64,000 bases of DNA from Prionace glauca. Its lineage: Eukaryota > Chordata > Chondrichthyes > Carcharhiniformes > Carcharhinidae. The position numbers and the translations under genes were made by a program. Shown in pieces: positions 1 through 11,805 of this stretch. The notes beneath the pieces are model-generated. The model saw nothing but the letters and a program-made list of their open reading frames with translations, did not search any database and had not been told where the DNA came from. Location: NCBI GenBank assembly GCA_037974335.1, contig CM075729.1, positions 125,873,498 to 125,937,497 on the forward strand, in the 5' to 3' direction. How positions within the stretch are numbered: position 1 is the stretch's first letter; the number at the start of each line of letters is the position of its first letter.

Positions 1-1224
1 ATCATGGCTGATCTGTCGTGGCTCAATTCCATATTTCCGCCCTCTCCCCATAACCCTTAATCCCCTCGCTTATCAAAAACCCATCAACCCGCGTCTTAAA
101 AATATTTAGCGAGGCAGCCTCCACCACTTCAACGGGCAGAGAATTCTAGAGAATCACCACCCTTTGAGTGAAGAAGTTCCTCCTCAACTCCGTTCTAAAC
201 CGCCCCCCCCCCCCCTTTATCTTGAGGCTGTGCCCCCTAGTCCTACTGTCCTTTCTGAGCGGGAAAAGTCTCTCCACCTCTATCCTATCCATCCCATTCA
301 TCATCTTATACGTCTCAATGAGATCTCCCCCCATTCTTCTAAACTCTAACGAGTACAAGCCTAGTTTATTCAGCCTCTCCTCAGATTCATCACTCTCTGA
401 CTGAAGAAATCCCTCCTCATCTGTGTTTTAAACAATCGTCCCGTTAGCCTAAGGTTGTGCCCTCTGGTTCTAGTTTTTCTTACGAGTGGAAACATTGTCT
501 CCAGGCCTGGCAGTATCCTGTAAGCTTCAATAAGATCCTCCCTCATCTTTCTCAACTCCAATGAGTACTGATCCACAGCCCTGAACTGTTCCTCAGATGA
601 CAAGCCCTCTATTCAGGGATCATTATTGTGAACCTCATAGCTCAACCCCCTTAACTCCGGTATCAGCCTAGTAAACCTCCTCTGCGCTCCCTCCAAGGCC
701 AAAATATCCTTGCATAAGTACGGCGACCAAAACTGCACACAGTACTCCAGCTGCGGCCTCACCAATGCCCTATACAGCCGCAGCAAGACCTCCCTACTTT
801 TATATTCAATCCCCCTCGCTATGAAGGCCAGCATCCCATTCGCCTTCCTGACCACCTGCTGCACCTGCAAGCTGGGTTTTTGCGACTCATGCACAAGAAC
901 CCCGAGGTCCCTCTGCACCGTCACCTACTGCAGTTTTTCGCCACGTAAGTAATAACCCTTCCTACCATTATTCCTACCAAAGTGGACCACCTCGCACTTG
1001 CCAACATTAAATTGCATTTGCCAGTTCCTGGCCCATTCGCCCAGCCTATCTAGATCCATCTGTAGACTCTCCACACCCTCCGCGCAATTTGCCGTTCCAC
1101 CAATCTTGGTGTCATCAGCAAATTTCGACACCCTACACTCGGTTCCCTTCTCCAGATCATATATATAAATGGTAAATAGCTGAGGCCCCAGCACCGATCC
1201 CTGGAGCACTCCACTATTCATCCA
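1..1224 (-). mobile_element. CR1-A LINE, reverse transcriptase C-terminal part, mosaic
   Basis: The minus strand encodes the RT FADD box (CRVSKFADDTKIGG, near 1130), the thumb/C-terminal block (RPQLEYCVQFWSPYL, near 720-770) and the region ending near the 3' UTR at the window edge. It is broken by frame changes and by a foreign patch at 383-636. The 3' tail lies outside the window. Confidence 0.9.
383..636 (-). mobile_element. CR1-B internal fragment inside CR1-A
   Basis: About 250 bases match 2759-3012 at roughly 97% by eye, while the CR1-A reading resumes exactly on each side (break at the LSYE|E codons). The fragment has no LINE 3' end and its junctions share only a GAGG-like microhomology. 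Confidence 0.8.
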
Positions 1225-1309
1225 CCGAGTTGATAATCATCCAGCCACAACTGATATAATATTACATCTTAATTGCAATTACATTTCACGCTAGTTTGGT
1301 CGCTTATCA

Positions 1310-1600
1310 ACTTGGACCTTTGTGGGTGAAGAAATGTCTCCCCTCCATCCTAAATGGACTACCCTGATTCCACAGATTGTGAACCCTTGTTCTGGACTCC
1401 CCTACTATTGGAAACATGCTCCCCGCATCTACCCTGCCTAGTCCTGTTAGAATTTTTTGAGGTCTGCCACACCTCCACCCCCCCCCCCTCCCCCCACCAC
1501 CTCCCATGCGCCTGAACTCAAGCAAAAATAATCCTAACCTAGTCAATCTCTTCTCAAACATCAATCATGCCATCCCTGGAATCGGCCTGGTAAAAAGTGA
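1310..1600 (-). mobile_element. Old CR1-like LINE fragment
   Basis: The minus strand retains RT C-terminal wording (LTRLGLFLLEFRRMGG) but is diverged, with a C-rich expansion at 1478-1505. Confidence 0.7.
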
Positions 1601-2079
1601 TCATCAGTATTGCAAGACCTATCCCAAATATAAACAGAGGCAGGGCTAACCTGAAGATTAGAACTTTCATTATAATACATCGTGAAATGAAAAAAAAATT
1701 ACCTTAACCAACATTTAAGATACGCTGCCCAGGAAACTGACATTACCAGTAAATCATGGAAAAAATCCGCACCATTGGTCATAATGACTGGCATTAAGTT
1801 TTAAATTGGTTCATGGTGACCAGAGTACGCAAATATTTGTGTGTCACAGACATATTGATATCTAACAGATCACTGACACCAGCTCAACTGCCACAGAAGC
1901 CGTCAACCACCTGAAGCCAATTCTTGACAAAAATGGCCATCGTCTTAGCACTTTCAACTGGGCAAAGTCCAAGTTTTTTTTCCCCCTATCCTTAAATGCT
2001 ATATAGAGATTAGCTTGAGGCCTCTATCCTTTTGTTTTACTGGTCAGGTATCTGCATGTTGGCACAATTGTTAACACTG
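1601..2079. other. No gene or element recognised
   Basis: AT-rich sequence without long frames, splice-bounded frames or clear repeats. Confidence 0.4.
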
Positions 2080-2216
2080 ATTAATAAGGGGATCAGGGGT
2101 TAAGGGGAAAAGGCAGGAGAATGGGGATGAGAAAAATAGCAACCATGATTGAATGGCAGAGGAGACTCGATAGGCCAAGTGGCCTAATTCTGCTCCTATG
2201 TCTTATGGTCTATGGT
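2080..2216 (+). mobile_element. CR1-like LINE 3' end
   Basis: 3' UTR wording typical of the group (GGCCTAATTCTGCTCCTATG) with a tail of TCTTATGGTC/TATGGTC repeats. Confidence 0.75.
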
Positions 2217-2577
2217 CTTTATGCTAAGAAAAGGCATTGTACCCCATCTTGGGCGAGATCGGACTCTGGAATTTAGCCAAAAGGTCGAGGAGCACACCCC
2301 CTGCCAGGTAATCAAAGCCTCACTCCTGCCGGATGGTTAGGGTCTCAGTAGTAACAGATTATCATGGTCTGCCATGTGCATTGCCAGTTAATAATTTAAC
2401 AACTGCAAGGACATTTCTCACGGATCGCAACATTGCTGGAGTCAGCAGATATGCCCAATATCTTGCCATGGTCTAGCACTGGACTCTTTTCACTCTCATG
2501 AAGTGGAACCTTGCAGAAAAACACAAGTTCAGATTTAGCTCACTAAACTGTGCCTTCTCAAAGTAACTTACAAAAGG
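2217..2577. other. No gene or element recognised
   Basis: Mixed sequence between a LINE tail and a truncated SINE. No convincing coding signal. Confidence 0.4.
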
Positions 2578-2675
2578 GTGATATGGTAGCACAGTTTTTG
2601 GCACTGCTGCTTCAGGCACCTGGGATCGACTCCCAGCTCGGGTCTCTGCCTGTGTGGAGATTGCACGTTCTCCCC
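2578..2675 (+). mobile_element. V-SINE, 5' part
   Basis: tRNA-like head (A-box region TGGTAGCACAG, B box GGGATCGACTCCC) and the start of the V core. It stops abruptly against CR1-B at 2676. Confidence 0.8.
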
Positions 2676-3170
2676 TATTAATCAAGAACCTATCCATCTC
2701 TGTCCTAAAGACACTCAATGACCTGGTCTCCACAGCCTTCTGCGGCAAAGAGTTCCACAGATTCATCACTCTCTGACTGAAGAAATCCCTCCTCATCTGT
2801 GTTTTAAACAATCGTCCCGTTAGCCTAAGGTTGTGCCCTCTGGTTCTAGTTTTTCCTACGAGTGGAAACATTGTCTCCAGGCCTGGCAGTATCCTGTAAG
2901 TTTCAATAAGATCCTCCCTCATCCTTCTCAACTCCAATGAGTACTGACCCACAGCCCTGAACTGTTCCTCAGACGACAAGCTCTCTATTCAGGGATCATT
3001 ATTGTGAACCTCTTCTGGACCCTTTCCCAGGCCAGCACATCCTTCCTTAGATATGGGGCCCAATAATACACACAATACTCCAAATGGGGTCTGATCACAG
3101 CATGTACAGCCTCAGAAGTACATCCCTGTTCTTGTATTCTAGCTCTCTCAATTTTGAATCTTATATATTT
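2676..3170 (-). mobile_element. CR1-B LINE, internal RT fragment
   Basis: The minus strand encodes a continuous C-terminal RT segment (YSLELRRMREDLIETYR, DFFSQRVMNLWNSLPQ). It lacks any 3' tail and adjoins the truncated SINE directly. It is the likely relative or source of the patch at 383-636. Confidence 0.85.
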
Positions 3171-3204
3171 CCCTTGTGGGGAACATGAATTGGATTCATC
3201 AAGT

Positions 3205-3325
3205 CATAAAGCCATACAGTGCAGAAAAAGCCCTTCGGCCCATTGAGTCTGCACTGACGATAACTACCACTAAAGATGCGTTAATCCCATTTTCCTGCAC
3301 TTTCCCATATCCGTGAATATTATGA
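3205..3325 (-). mobile_element. CR1-like LINE 3' end fragment
   Basis: Minus-strand 3' UTR wording (GGGCCGAAGGGC) ending in CACTGTATGGC. Short and diverged. Confidence 0.55.
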
Positions 3326-3328
3326 TCT

Positions 3329-4105
3329 TTCAAGTGGTCAACCAAAACTCACTCTGGCTATGACTGTGACACTCTATCCTGCAACCTCTCCTTTCCTGCT
3401 CTCCATATACTGTATGAACGGTATGTTTTGCTGTATCTCTTTTGCAATTGTATAGGGCATTAGTAAGACCACAACTGGAATGTTGCGTGCAGTTTTGGTG
3501 TCCTTATCTGAGGAAATATGTCCTTGCTATAGAGGGAGTACAGCAAATGTTTACCAGGGAAATTCCTGGGATGGCAGGTCTGTCATATGAGGAGAGACTA
3601 AATCAGTTAGGATTGTATTCAGTAGAGTTCAGAAGAGTGAGAGGGGATCTCATAGAAACTTATAAAAGTCTAACAGGGCTAGACAGGATAGATATATTAG
3701 CTCCCAATGGTGACGGAGTCAAGAACTACATGTAATGGTTTGAGGATAAGGGGCAAATCTTTTAGAACTGAGATGAGGACAAGTTTTATCACCCAGAGAG
3801 TGGTGAATGTGTGGAATTCACTACAAAAGAAAATAGTTGAGGCCAAAACATTGTCTGATTTCAAGAAGAAATTAGGTATAGCTTTTGGGGCTAAAGGGAT
3901 CAGGGGATGTGGGGGGAAGGAGTGATCAGGATATTGAATTAGATCATCAGCTCTGATCAAAATGAATGGCGGAGCATGTTCGAAGGGCTGAATGGCCTAT
4001 TCCTTCCTCTAGTTTCTATGTTTCCATATTTGTCTGTATAGGAAACAATACTTTTCACTATATCACCATGCATGTAATAAATGGAATCAAATATGTTTTA
4101 AAGGT
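3329..4105 (+). mobile_element. Old L2-like LINE 3' tail split by a CR1 insertion
   Basis: 3329-3436 and 4034-4105 are the two halves of the 3' UTR seen whole at 13650-13802 (GCTATGACTGTGACACT, then ACAATACTTTTCACTATAT). CTGTAT flanks the insert on both sides. Confidence 0.8.
3437..4033 (+). mobile_element. CR1-I LINE, 5'-truncated, inserted in L2 tail
   Basis: Encodes LYRALVRPQLECCVQFW and the rest of the RT C-terminus with several breaks, then 3' UTR and a TTTCTATG-type tail. Flanked by CTGTAT, the probable target-site duplication. Confidence 0.85.
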
Positions 4106-5001
4106 TGCATGCCATTTGAATTTGTTTTTTTTTGGAGCAAGCAAGGAGATGGATTTGGGTCTGTCCGCTCCGTGAATTAACTTTGCAACTTTAAGAATTG
4201 AGTACTTTTTTTTAAAAAAGTGGAAATACATTTTTCGGAAGCAAGCTACACAATCCAAAACCACAGGAGCTTGTGCGAGATGTTCTCAGAAAGGCGGCTT
4301 TTTCCAACTGTCCGCAGGTTTCGGACAGAATGCATAAGGAACAGCCGATTTGATAACAGTCTATTTGCTTATAACATTTCCCATCCTTATGCCTCCAAGT
4401 CCTGTGCATTAAGTATTGATGCGTGTAAACCATATATCGTCTTCGGAGCTTAGCGCTATGTTCTTCAATCGCTTTGTTATCCTTACTCCTTCAAAGGACA
4501 GATGGAGAGAGATTTCCATTTAGACATTCCCAATCCAAAAATATGTTTCGCTCACACCTACTGCAACCGCCTTCGAATGGATAGCGCAATGGATCAGTGC
4601 GCCCAGCAGTCTTGCCAGTCCAGGGTGTTCATATATTTTCCCAGGTCTGTAGAGGGCGCTCCAGTCTCCCTGTGGATGGTTAACAGAATGCAGCAGGCAA
4701 CTGTATTGAGCAATAGCCCAATATCATTGGTTAGACATTAGGTTCCATGGGCTGTCCCCAGCCGTGGCAGGGATCATCGTGCCCCAGTGGTCAGCCACCA
4801 CCCAGCTCAAATTGGGTAGTCCACAACTGGCACGGTGCTGAGCCTCCACATCTCACCTGCTTCAGCTCGGAGCCTCCAATCAGCAAGTGAATTGAATCTA
4901 ATTGCAATAGGAAAATAAACAAAGCAAACAAAAAAGGATGAAATGCCAACTTTCCAATTGATACACTGTCTAATCCGGGCCATGTGTAAGGGATTGGCAG
5001 G
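4106..5001. other. No gene or element recognised
   Basis: Includes poly(T) and poly(A) runs near 4125 and 4210. Short frames only, with no domain or splice pattern. Confidence 0.4.
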
Positions 5002-5193
5002 CATCATAAAATCCCTGCAGTGCAGAAGGAGACCATCCAGCTCCAAGCGTCTGCACTGGCTGTCACACACGGCAATTTACCTAGGTCCACTCCCGCCCGA
5101 TCCCCATCGGATAATCCCCCTAACCTACACGCCTTGGGACACTAAGAGAAATTGAGCATGACCAATCCATCTAACCTGCACATCTTTTGACTG
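5002..5193 (-). mobile_element. V-SINE type 1, 3' half
   Basis: The minus strand carries the segment after the V core and the CTGCACTGCAGGGATT end. Head and core are missing (5' truncation). Confidence 0.8.
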
Positions 5194-5731
5194 GTAACTT
5201 TCAACTTGTCGATAATGTATGGAATTCACACGCGAACGACTGAACAGTGACATGGGTTTCCTATAAAGAGAAGAGGCTTGCCAACTGTGGATCATTAAGG
5301 GGGGAAAAAAATGCCCGTTTATCTATCAGGACAGGAGCTCAGAGGAAACGTGTGAACAGGATGTGGGATTCTCTGTAAGGAACTGGCTGCTGTGGGTGAT
5401 AAAACTCCCTCTCCCCACATCCCCCCACATAGCGTTGAAAAAGTGTCCTCTCTATCTGCCTCTCAACTCAAACTGAGTCAGGAAGTTGCCATATCGTCTA
5501 TCAGCTTTGACAGTGTAACGATGAAGGTTGTTTATACTTTAACATATCCAACTTCGCATATTCACAATCGCCATCCATCTGTTACCTGACACTGAAGTAA
5601 ATACTTCATTACAAAAGCTGCAAGCTGAGTAATACAGTATGGAGGATTATGAACATAACTAGAATACAAATCTGCCTGCCTCCCGAACGTGCCTGTACAG
5701 TCTGCTACAGTACTGCAGCTACTGGCACTGA
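5194..5731. other. No gene or element recognised
   Basis: Short frames only. Nothing with recognisable family character. Confidence 0.4.
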
Positions 5732-6052
5732 CCGCGGGTGGCACAGTGGTTAGCGCTGCTGCCTCACAGCGCCAGGGATCAATTCTGGTTCGATTTCCGG
5801 CTTGGGTCACTGTCTGTGTGGAGTTTGCATGTTCTCCCTGCATCTGCGTGGGTTTCCTCCGGGTGCTCCGGTTTCCTCCCACAGTCCAAAGATATAGGGG
5901 TTAGGTTAATTAACCGTGCTAAATTGTCCTTTAGTGTCAGGCGTTTAGCAGGGTAGATAAGTGGGGTTCTGGGGATAGGGCCTGGCTGGAGTTGTTGTCA
6001 GTGCAGAGTCAATGGGCCAAATCGCCTCCTTCTGCCCTTTAGGGATTCTATG
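5732..6052 (+). mobile_element. V-SINE type 1, full length
   Basis: A box TGGCACAGTGG, B box GGTTCGATTTCC, complete V core (about 5815-5895) and a TAGGGATTCTATGA end. A good reference copy. Confidence 0.92.
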
Positions 6053-8114
6053 ACCAGGACATGATATTGTTTGGAGAAAATGTCCATCTCACTTTTTCAG
6101 ATGCATCCTCGGTTGGGCATTATAAGGTCACCAGCACAGAGATTCTGGTGTTTGCTAATATCATCTGTCGATGCTTCTTGCTAAGTCAATACTATCTGCA
6201 TTAACTCTGATAGATGCTGCCCATCTACCAAAAGACCCTCTAAATGTGAACTAGCCACTGGATTACAGCCATCCTGATATACTCTGCTACAAGGACACTT
6301 GTAAGTAAGAGCCACATTTAGGGATATGCAATAATTGCTTGCTTTGACCGTGATGCCGCATCCCATGCAAGAATAATTTCTAAAAAAAATCTAAATGAAT
6401 GTCCATATAGGTCCAAGTCAGGATGGTGTGTGGCATGAAAGGGAACCTACAGATGGTGTTCTTATGTGTCGCTCTTGTTGCTCTGCGATCTAAAGGCAGA
6501 AATAGCGGGCGTCCAGCTCTGACTTAATTCTTGACAATTGCATGGCCTTTTTAAATGCACATTTTTTTCTATCCGTGGGCGTGACTATAAGACCCGGTCG
6601 CTGTTACAAACACAGCCTGTAAAGAGATATATCTACATTTTTTCAGCTGTTTAATCTTGTCCCCCAGCCAACTCTGCTGGCCTACTGCCTTTTAACACCA
6701 CCCCTACTCCTACCGCCCTCCCCCTGCCCAGTCCACCACCCCTTCCCCAAATCCTGGTGGAACAATTCTCTAACCAACTCGTTACTGTCGATCCCTCTAC
6801 CGCCCTCCTCCCCCCAACATACCCTGTTCCCCCTCTGGGAAACCCCACCGACCAATTCTTAATCAACGCTATCACCGCCCCCCCACCCCCATCCCTAGGT
6901 CAGCACCTCCCCACAAGCCCAGCACCCTCCTGTCAAACACTCACCGCCACACGCATCCCTCCCCACTCAACAGCCCTAAACTCTCCTCACTTCAACTTTA
7001 CTGGGGGGTAACCGGAGGGTTGGGGCACTCAAATGGGGTCACAGGTAATCATTTTAAGAATTGAACGCTGCCGGATATATTCCATTATTCTTCCCATATT
7101 AACTTCTACTGTAGAATTAAACTCATGATTAAACCTTAACTTGTGCAATGTAACTGTGACATAAGATGAACGCTAAACTGCACTGATTCTGGGTTCTATT
7201 AGTCGATGCAGGTCCTTACTGCATTGTGTAATGTGTGCAACTCCTCGCCCGAGCCCAACCTCGTGTTATCCTCATTCTGAAATCTAATGAGACATGAAAA
7301 ATCTCCCCTAAAATTGAATTCAAGTAATTGTCATCCAGGCATTTATTACAAACACTTACTAAATATTATCGCGGCCCAGAAAAAGCACCCCAATCTCCAA
7401 CCTCCCAACCGCTTTATTGCAGAAAAATCTTAGGTATAATTTTGTGCACAGTTCAAAATAAAAAAACACTCATTGTATTTTAACGCCGCTATGGCACCAA
7501 CTGGAAATGATTCATTTTTCACCTGGCAACATTTAACTCCCAAACGATCAGTTTCTGCAGTTACATCAGTTTTTAAGGAAGAGCTGCACTGGTTTGCCAC
7601 CAGATGGAGCTTCGAGTGTTTGGGCTATTTCCAGCCGCAATACCCTGGCCGGTGAAGGCCACACGCATTGTCTTGTAGGTTCGGCCGCTATCCATCCAGT
7701 CCCTCTTCCGCCGCTATGTTCATTGCCTGGCTGTCCCTGAAAAGGGGGCAGCCGAGTTTGCTGACACGATTAAGGCTCTGCATGTCTGGTGGACACCCCC
7801 GGGGGGTTGGTTTCTTTGTTAGTTTCTTCCGTCACGTTTTGTTTTAATGTTTTAAGTTTCCGGTGAGATTCTGTTCACTTTGATGCGGCTTCTCTTGAAG
7901 ATGTTGCCTTTCAATTTATCCATCCATTTGGTCTATTTGGTGACACCTCGTTTTGTGAGATCCCAACCCACAGCCCCCAGATCGCAGCAAATACATTTCT
8001 GCATTTTCAGTTTTTACCATTCATCACAGGGTCACGAACAATAAAGCAAAACAAAGGCAAGGGCAATTGGGAATAGGCAACAAATTCCGGTCGTGCTACA
8101 GATTCACAGCATAA
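6053..8114. other. Longest mostly repeat-free stretch upstream of the receptor gene
   Basis: 6655-6990 is strongly C-rich and pyrimidine-rich. 6400-6475 resembles D2 SINE-like debris. 7679-7822 holds an unidentified protein-like frame. Otherwise no gene recognised. Confidence 0.4.
7679..7822 (+). other. Unidentified 47-codon reading frame, probable element or gene relic
   Basis: An open stretch bounded by TAG on both sides encodes a protein-like sequence (VRPLSIQSLFRRYVHC, later GAAEFADTIKALHVWW). Composition and GC content differ from the flanks, and the segment sits outside any recognised repeat. No family recognised and no ATG at its start. Confidence 0.3.
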
Positions 8115-8407
8115 GAGCGGCACGGTGGCGCAGTGGTTAGCACTGCTGCCTCATAGCGCCAGGGTCTTGGGTTCGATTCCTGACTTGGGTCACTTTCTGT
8201 GTGCATGTTGCCTAAATTTAGGTAAATAGGTTCCCTCTGGGTGCTGTGGTTAAGTGCACTGGTCATGCTAAATTGCCCCTTAGTTTCAGGGGAAATTAGC
8301 AAGGTAAAAATGTGGTGTCACAGGAAAAGGATGTAGGTGGGGCTGTGGTCGGTGCAGACCCGATGGGCTGAATGGTTAACTCCTGCACTGCAGGGATTCT
8401 ATGATTC
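8115..8407 (+). mobile_element. V-SINE type 1 with a deleted V core
   Basis: Intact head with A box (GTGGCGCAGTGG) and B box (GGTTCGATTCC), core mostly lost, normal 3' third ending CAGGGATTCTATGA. Confidence 0.88.
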
Positions 8408-8545
8408 ATCCCACACTCCAAATGACATGTTGGTTAGGTGCCAACTATGGCCATGTTAAATTCTCCCTCAGTGTACCTGAACAGGCACTGGAGTGTGGCA
8501 ACCGGGGAATTTTGACAGTCACTTCAGTGCCTATTTCTGACAATA
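8408..8545 (+). mobile_element. V-SINE type 2, 3' half
   Basis: Starts within the V core (CCCACACTCCAAATGACATG), then the type 2 middle (CTCCCTCAGTGTACCTGAAC) and a worn end. It directly abuts the type 1 copy. Confidence 0.75.
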
Positions 8546-8989
8546 ACAAGCTCTTAGAATGATTTTTTAAAAAAAAAAAGAATACCCGACTTACTTGATA
8601 AAAGGGCAGAATCTCTGAATTAGAACATAGAAACAAGGGAAGACCATTCAATCACTTGAGTCTTGTCCCCCATTACTCCATTACTGATCTGCGTTTCAAT
8701 GTCACTTTCCAGTCATTCCCCAATATCACTAAATACCTGTGAGTAACAAAAAAAACCTTGCAACGCCAGACTTTACATTAACTATTTGTCTGGCAGTTTC
8801 TGTAGAAGGGTGTTTCGGAATTCAATCCTTGTGCAAGTAATCTAGGAAAAGTCCTAAAACAAAATGCAATAAGATTTACTTTCTCTGATGTAGATATGAT
8901 CAGCAATGTTTATGATATTTGGATATTACGTGTGTAATCTTACAAAATCATGCACCCACCAACACATGACATATAATTCCATCGGCTTC
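8546..8989. other. Mostly unassigned; CR1-like trace near 8618-8700
   Basis: A degraded minus-strand CR1 3' end (AACATAGAAACAAGGG) and an A-run at 8568-8579. No gene. Confidence 0.35.
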
Positions 8990-9205
8990 ATGCCACACAA
9001 CTTGAGCATTGGTAAAAAGAGAGACATGCTGTTGAAGCTTTCCACTTTGTACTCAGCAGGTCTCATTCTCAAGAATACCAAATCTCAAAAGGAAAAACAA
9101 TTTATAATACATGAGAAGAGGGTGCTGATTGGTTGTCAAGTGGGATCGGATTGTAGAGAGGTTGCAATGGAGAATGCACCAGGGAGCAGGTAACTGCCAA
9201 ATCTT
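8990..9205 (-). mobile_element. Penelope-like element 3' end fragment
   Basis: Shares a 3' region with copies at 23945-24120, 27285-27450 and 31080-31325 (complement of ACTGATTGG-type wording, GAATGCACCAGG near 9170). Carries a worn CTG..GA...GAAA motif around 9035-9060. Old and broken. Confidence 0.6.
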
Positions 9206-9237
9206 TTGCAGAGATACTGATTGGGAGAACATATAAG

Positions 9238-9538
9238 GAAATGGCACAGTGGTTAGCACTGCTGCCTTACAGTAATAAAAATCCAGATTTGAATCCCAGC
9301 TTGGGCCACTGTCTGTACGTTCTCCTCATGTCTGCATGGGTTTACTCCGAGTTCTCTGGTTTCTTTCCACAGTCTAAAAAACATGCTGGTTAAGTATATT
9401 GGCTACATTAGGTATATTGCTACATTCTTCCTCAGTGTACCCGAACAGGCACCGGAGTGTGGCAATGAGGGGATTTTCACAGTAATTTCATTGCAGTGTT
9501 GATGTACGCACACTTAATAAATAAATAAATAAATAAAT
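9238..9538 (+). mobile_element. V-SINE type 2, full length
   Basis: A box at 9243, B box TTTGAATCCC, a core with a deletion, and the type 2 end followed by a short AATA tandem run (9508-9537). Confidence 0.88.
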
Positions 9539-9555
9539 CGGTGAAGGGTTGAAAA

Positions 9556-10229
9556 TCAGTGAATAAATCCCCGAATGGAATGTTGGCCTTTACAGCGAGG
9601 GGGATAGAATATAAAAGCAGAGAGGTCTTGCTGCAACTGTACAGGGCACCGGTGAGGCTACAACTGGAGTACTGTGTGCAGTTTTGGTGCCCTTATTTGC
9701 AAAAGGATGTACTGACCTTGGCCAATACATAGTACAGAGAAGTATCACCAAGTTGATACCGGAGATGAGGGGGTTAGCTTATGAAGAGAGATTGAATAGA
9801 CTGGGCCTATACTCGTTAGAGTTTAGAAGGCTGAAGGGGGATCTTAGAGAAGTACAAGATAATGAAGGGGTTAGATACGGTAGAGGTAGAGAGATTCTTT
9901 CCGCTTAGAAAGGAAAACAGAACTGGAGGGCACAGCCTCAAAATAAGGCGGGGGGGCAGTTTAGAACAGAGTTGAGGAGAACTCCTTCATTCAAAGGGTG
10001 GTGAATCTCTGGAATTCTCTGCCCGTTGAAGTGGTGGAGTCTACTCGCTGAATATATTTAAGTCACGGGTAGATAGATTTCTGATAGACAAGAGAATTAA
10101 GGGTTATGGGGAGAGGGCGGGAAAGTGGAACTGATCCATGACAGATCAGCCATGATCTTATTGAATGGCGGGGCAGGCTCGAAGGGCTAGATGGCCTATT
10201 CCTGCTCCTATTTCTTATGTTCTTATGTA
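9556..10229 (+). mobile_element. CR1-A type LINE, 5'-truncated
   Basis: RT C-terminal blocks (GIEYKSREVLLQLYR in broken frames, MRGLAYEERLNRLGL near 9765-9810) and a TTCTTATG tail. Confidence 0.88.
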
Positions 10230-10285
10230 CAATTCCCTTATGAAAGCTAATGTTCAATTATTCTTCCACACCAATTCAAGTCATT

Positions 10286-10338
10286 CAGCCGAAGGGCCTG
10301 TTTGTGCTGTAATGTTCTATGTTCTATGTTCTATGTGT
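10286..10338 (+). mobile_element. CR1-E/G LINE 3' tip
   Basis: Only the last part of the 3' UTR (GCCGAAGGGCCTG) and a tail of ATGTTCT repeats remain: a very short insertion. Confidence 0.75.
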
Positions 10339-10554
10339 TAAATTTCCTGTTCAAATAATGTCAGGCTGTCTAACAATTGGGCATAACGCAAATTCAATTG
10401 TCAATTGCTCTCCTCTCATTTTCCTTTGATGTAGAGTTTTGTTTAAGTTAATACAACACCAGCACTTTGTCCCCAGCCCGAGCACTCCCTCTCAGGCGTG
10501 TTCTCTTTGGACTTTCTCTCTATGTTTGTGTTATTACCTTGTTTGTTCATTTAC

Positions 10555-10768
10555 AGGATATGGGCCAGCTTTTATTGCCCATCCCAAACTGCTCTCAATT
10601 TTAGCGGGCATTTGGGAGTCTGGGTTTCGAAGACAATGGTTTCATTATTAGAGTTCAATTCCAGATGTTTATGGAAGTCAAATTTCACCTTCTGCCATGG
10701 TGGGATTTGAAAGCGGGTCCTGGGCCTCTGGCTTTCTAGTCTTATGGTAATAAGATACCACGATACCG
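10555..10768 (-). mobile_element. D1-type tRNA-headed SINE
   Basis: The minus strand gives a worn tRNA-like head (near 10700-10768) followed by AATTTGACTTCC-like body sequence and the ATAAAAGCTGGCC end. Same family as 40380-40722. Confidence 0.65.
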
Positions 10769-10771
10769 CTT

Positions 10772-11147
10772 CATAAGAACATAAGAAATAGGAGCAGGAA
10801 TAGGCCATCTAGCCCTTCGAGCCTGCCCCGCCATTCAATTAGATCAAGATCATGGCTGATCTGTCGTGGCTCAGTTCCACCTTCCCGCCCTCTCCCCATA
10901 ACCCTTAATCCCTTCGCTTATCAAAAACCCATCAACCCGCTTCTTAAAAATATTTAGCGAGGCAGCCTCCACCACTTCAATGGGCAGAGAATTTCAGAGA
11001 TTCACCACCCTTTGAGTGAAGAAGTTCCTCCTCAACTCTGTTCTAAACCGCCTCCCCTTTATCTTGAGGCTGTGCCCCCTAGTCCTACTGTCTTTTTTGA
11101 GCGGGAAGAGTCTCTCCACCTCTATCCTATCCATCCCATTCATCATC
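10772..11147 (-). mobile_element. CR1-A LINE, 5'-truncated, young
   Basis: The tail (complement of TTCTTATG repeats) abuts 10772. The RT C-terminus runs to about 11147. Very similar to 14619-15000 and 46185-46430. Confidence 0.92.
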
Positions 11148-11805
11148 TCCCTCCGCAATGGGCGGAAAGTCAGGCTTCATCATGATATGTGATCTGCATT
11201 TAAAAATAAAGCAAACTTTGCCACTCCATGTCAACGTAAATGGTACATCTTTACTTGTTCTAAGCTGATAAGATAAACTTCAGTAGCAGAATGTCTGCGA
11301 CTGTGTCTGCAACTGATCTTGTGCAGAAATCATCAGGGCTGCATGTCTCCGCAAAGGGCAGCAATACTCCAGTCTGGTAGTGACAACTGCAGGTTATTAT
11401 TATTCTCAGGTCATTTCTGGCCCAAAACAAGATTCAGGTGACAATACATTAAGATCCAACAGTTGATCTGAGAGGAGTACTTATTTTTCCCCATGTGTCA
11501 GCTTTACTCTGAAAGATACTGGTACCCAGTGTCCGTGTGTGTAAAACCCTTCTGTTTCCCATGTCTGGGTTTGCTGAACATCTCATACACCCTCCATCTA
11601 CCTTGTAAAGTTACTTTCTAATATTTTACAATCTGACTGGACCACCGTTCCCTCCTCTAATATGAGTCAGCGATTTCATGACACCGTGCAGAGCTACTAA
11701 TCGCACACTCTCACTTCAACTTTTCACAGAACAACAGGATGTGACTGCAGTAAAGCCGTAACATTTTAACTGAACTCAACAAATGGCAACCAATTAACCT
11801 GTTAC
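11148..11805. other. No gene or element recognised
   Basis: No long frame and no recognisable repeat between two LINE copies. Confidence 0.4.

Noticed and set aside
5732-5800. tRNA genes at SINE heads (here and about 25 other places)
   Set aside because: A and B boxes are present, but the tRNA fold is not kept and each is followed by a V core and SINE tail.
6655-6990. C-rich stretch as a proline-rich coding exon
   Set aside because: Simple pyrimidine-rich composition. The frames (PPPP runs) lack splice sites or family character.
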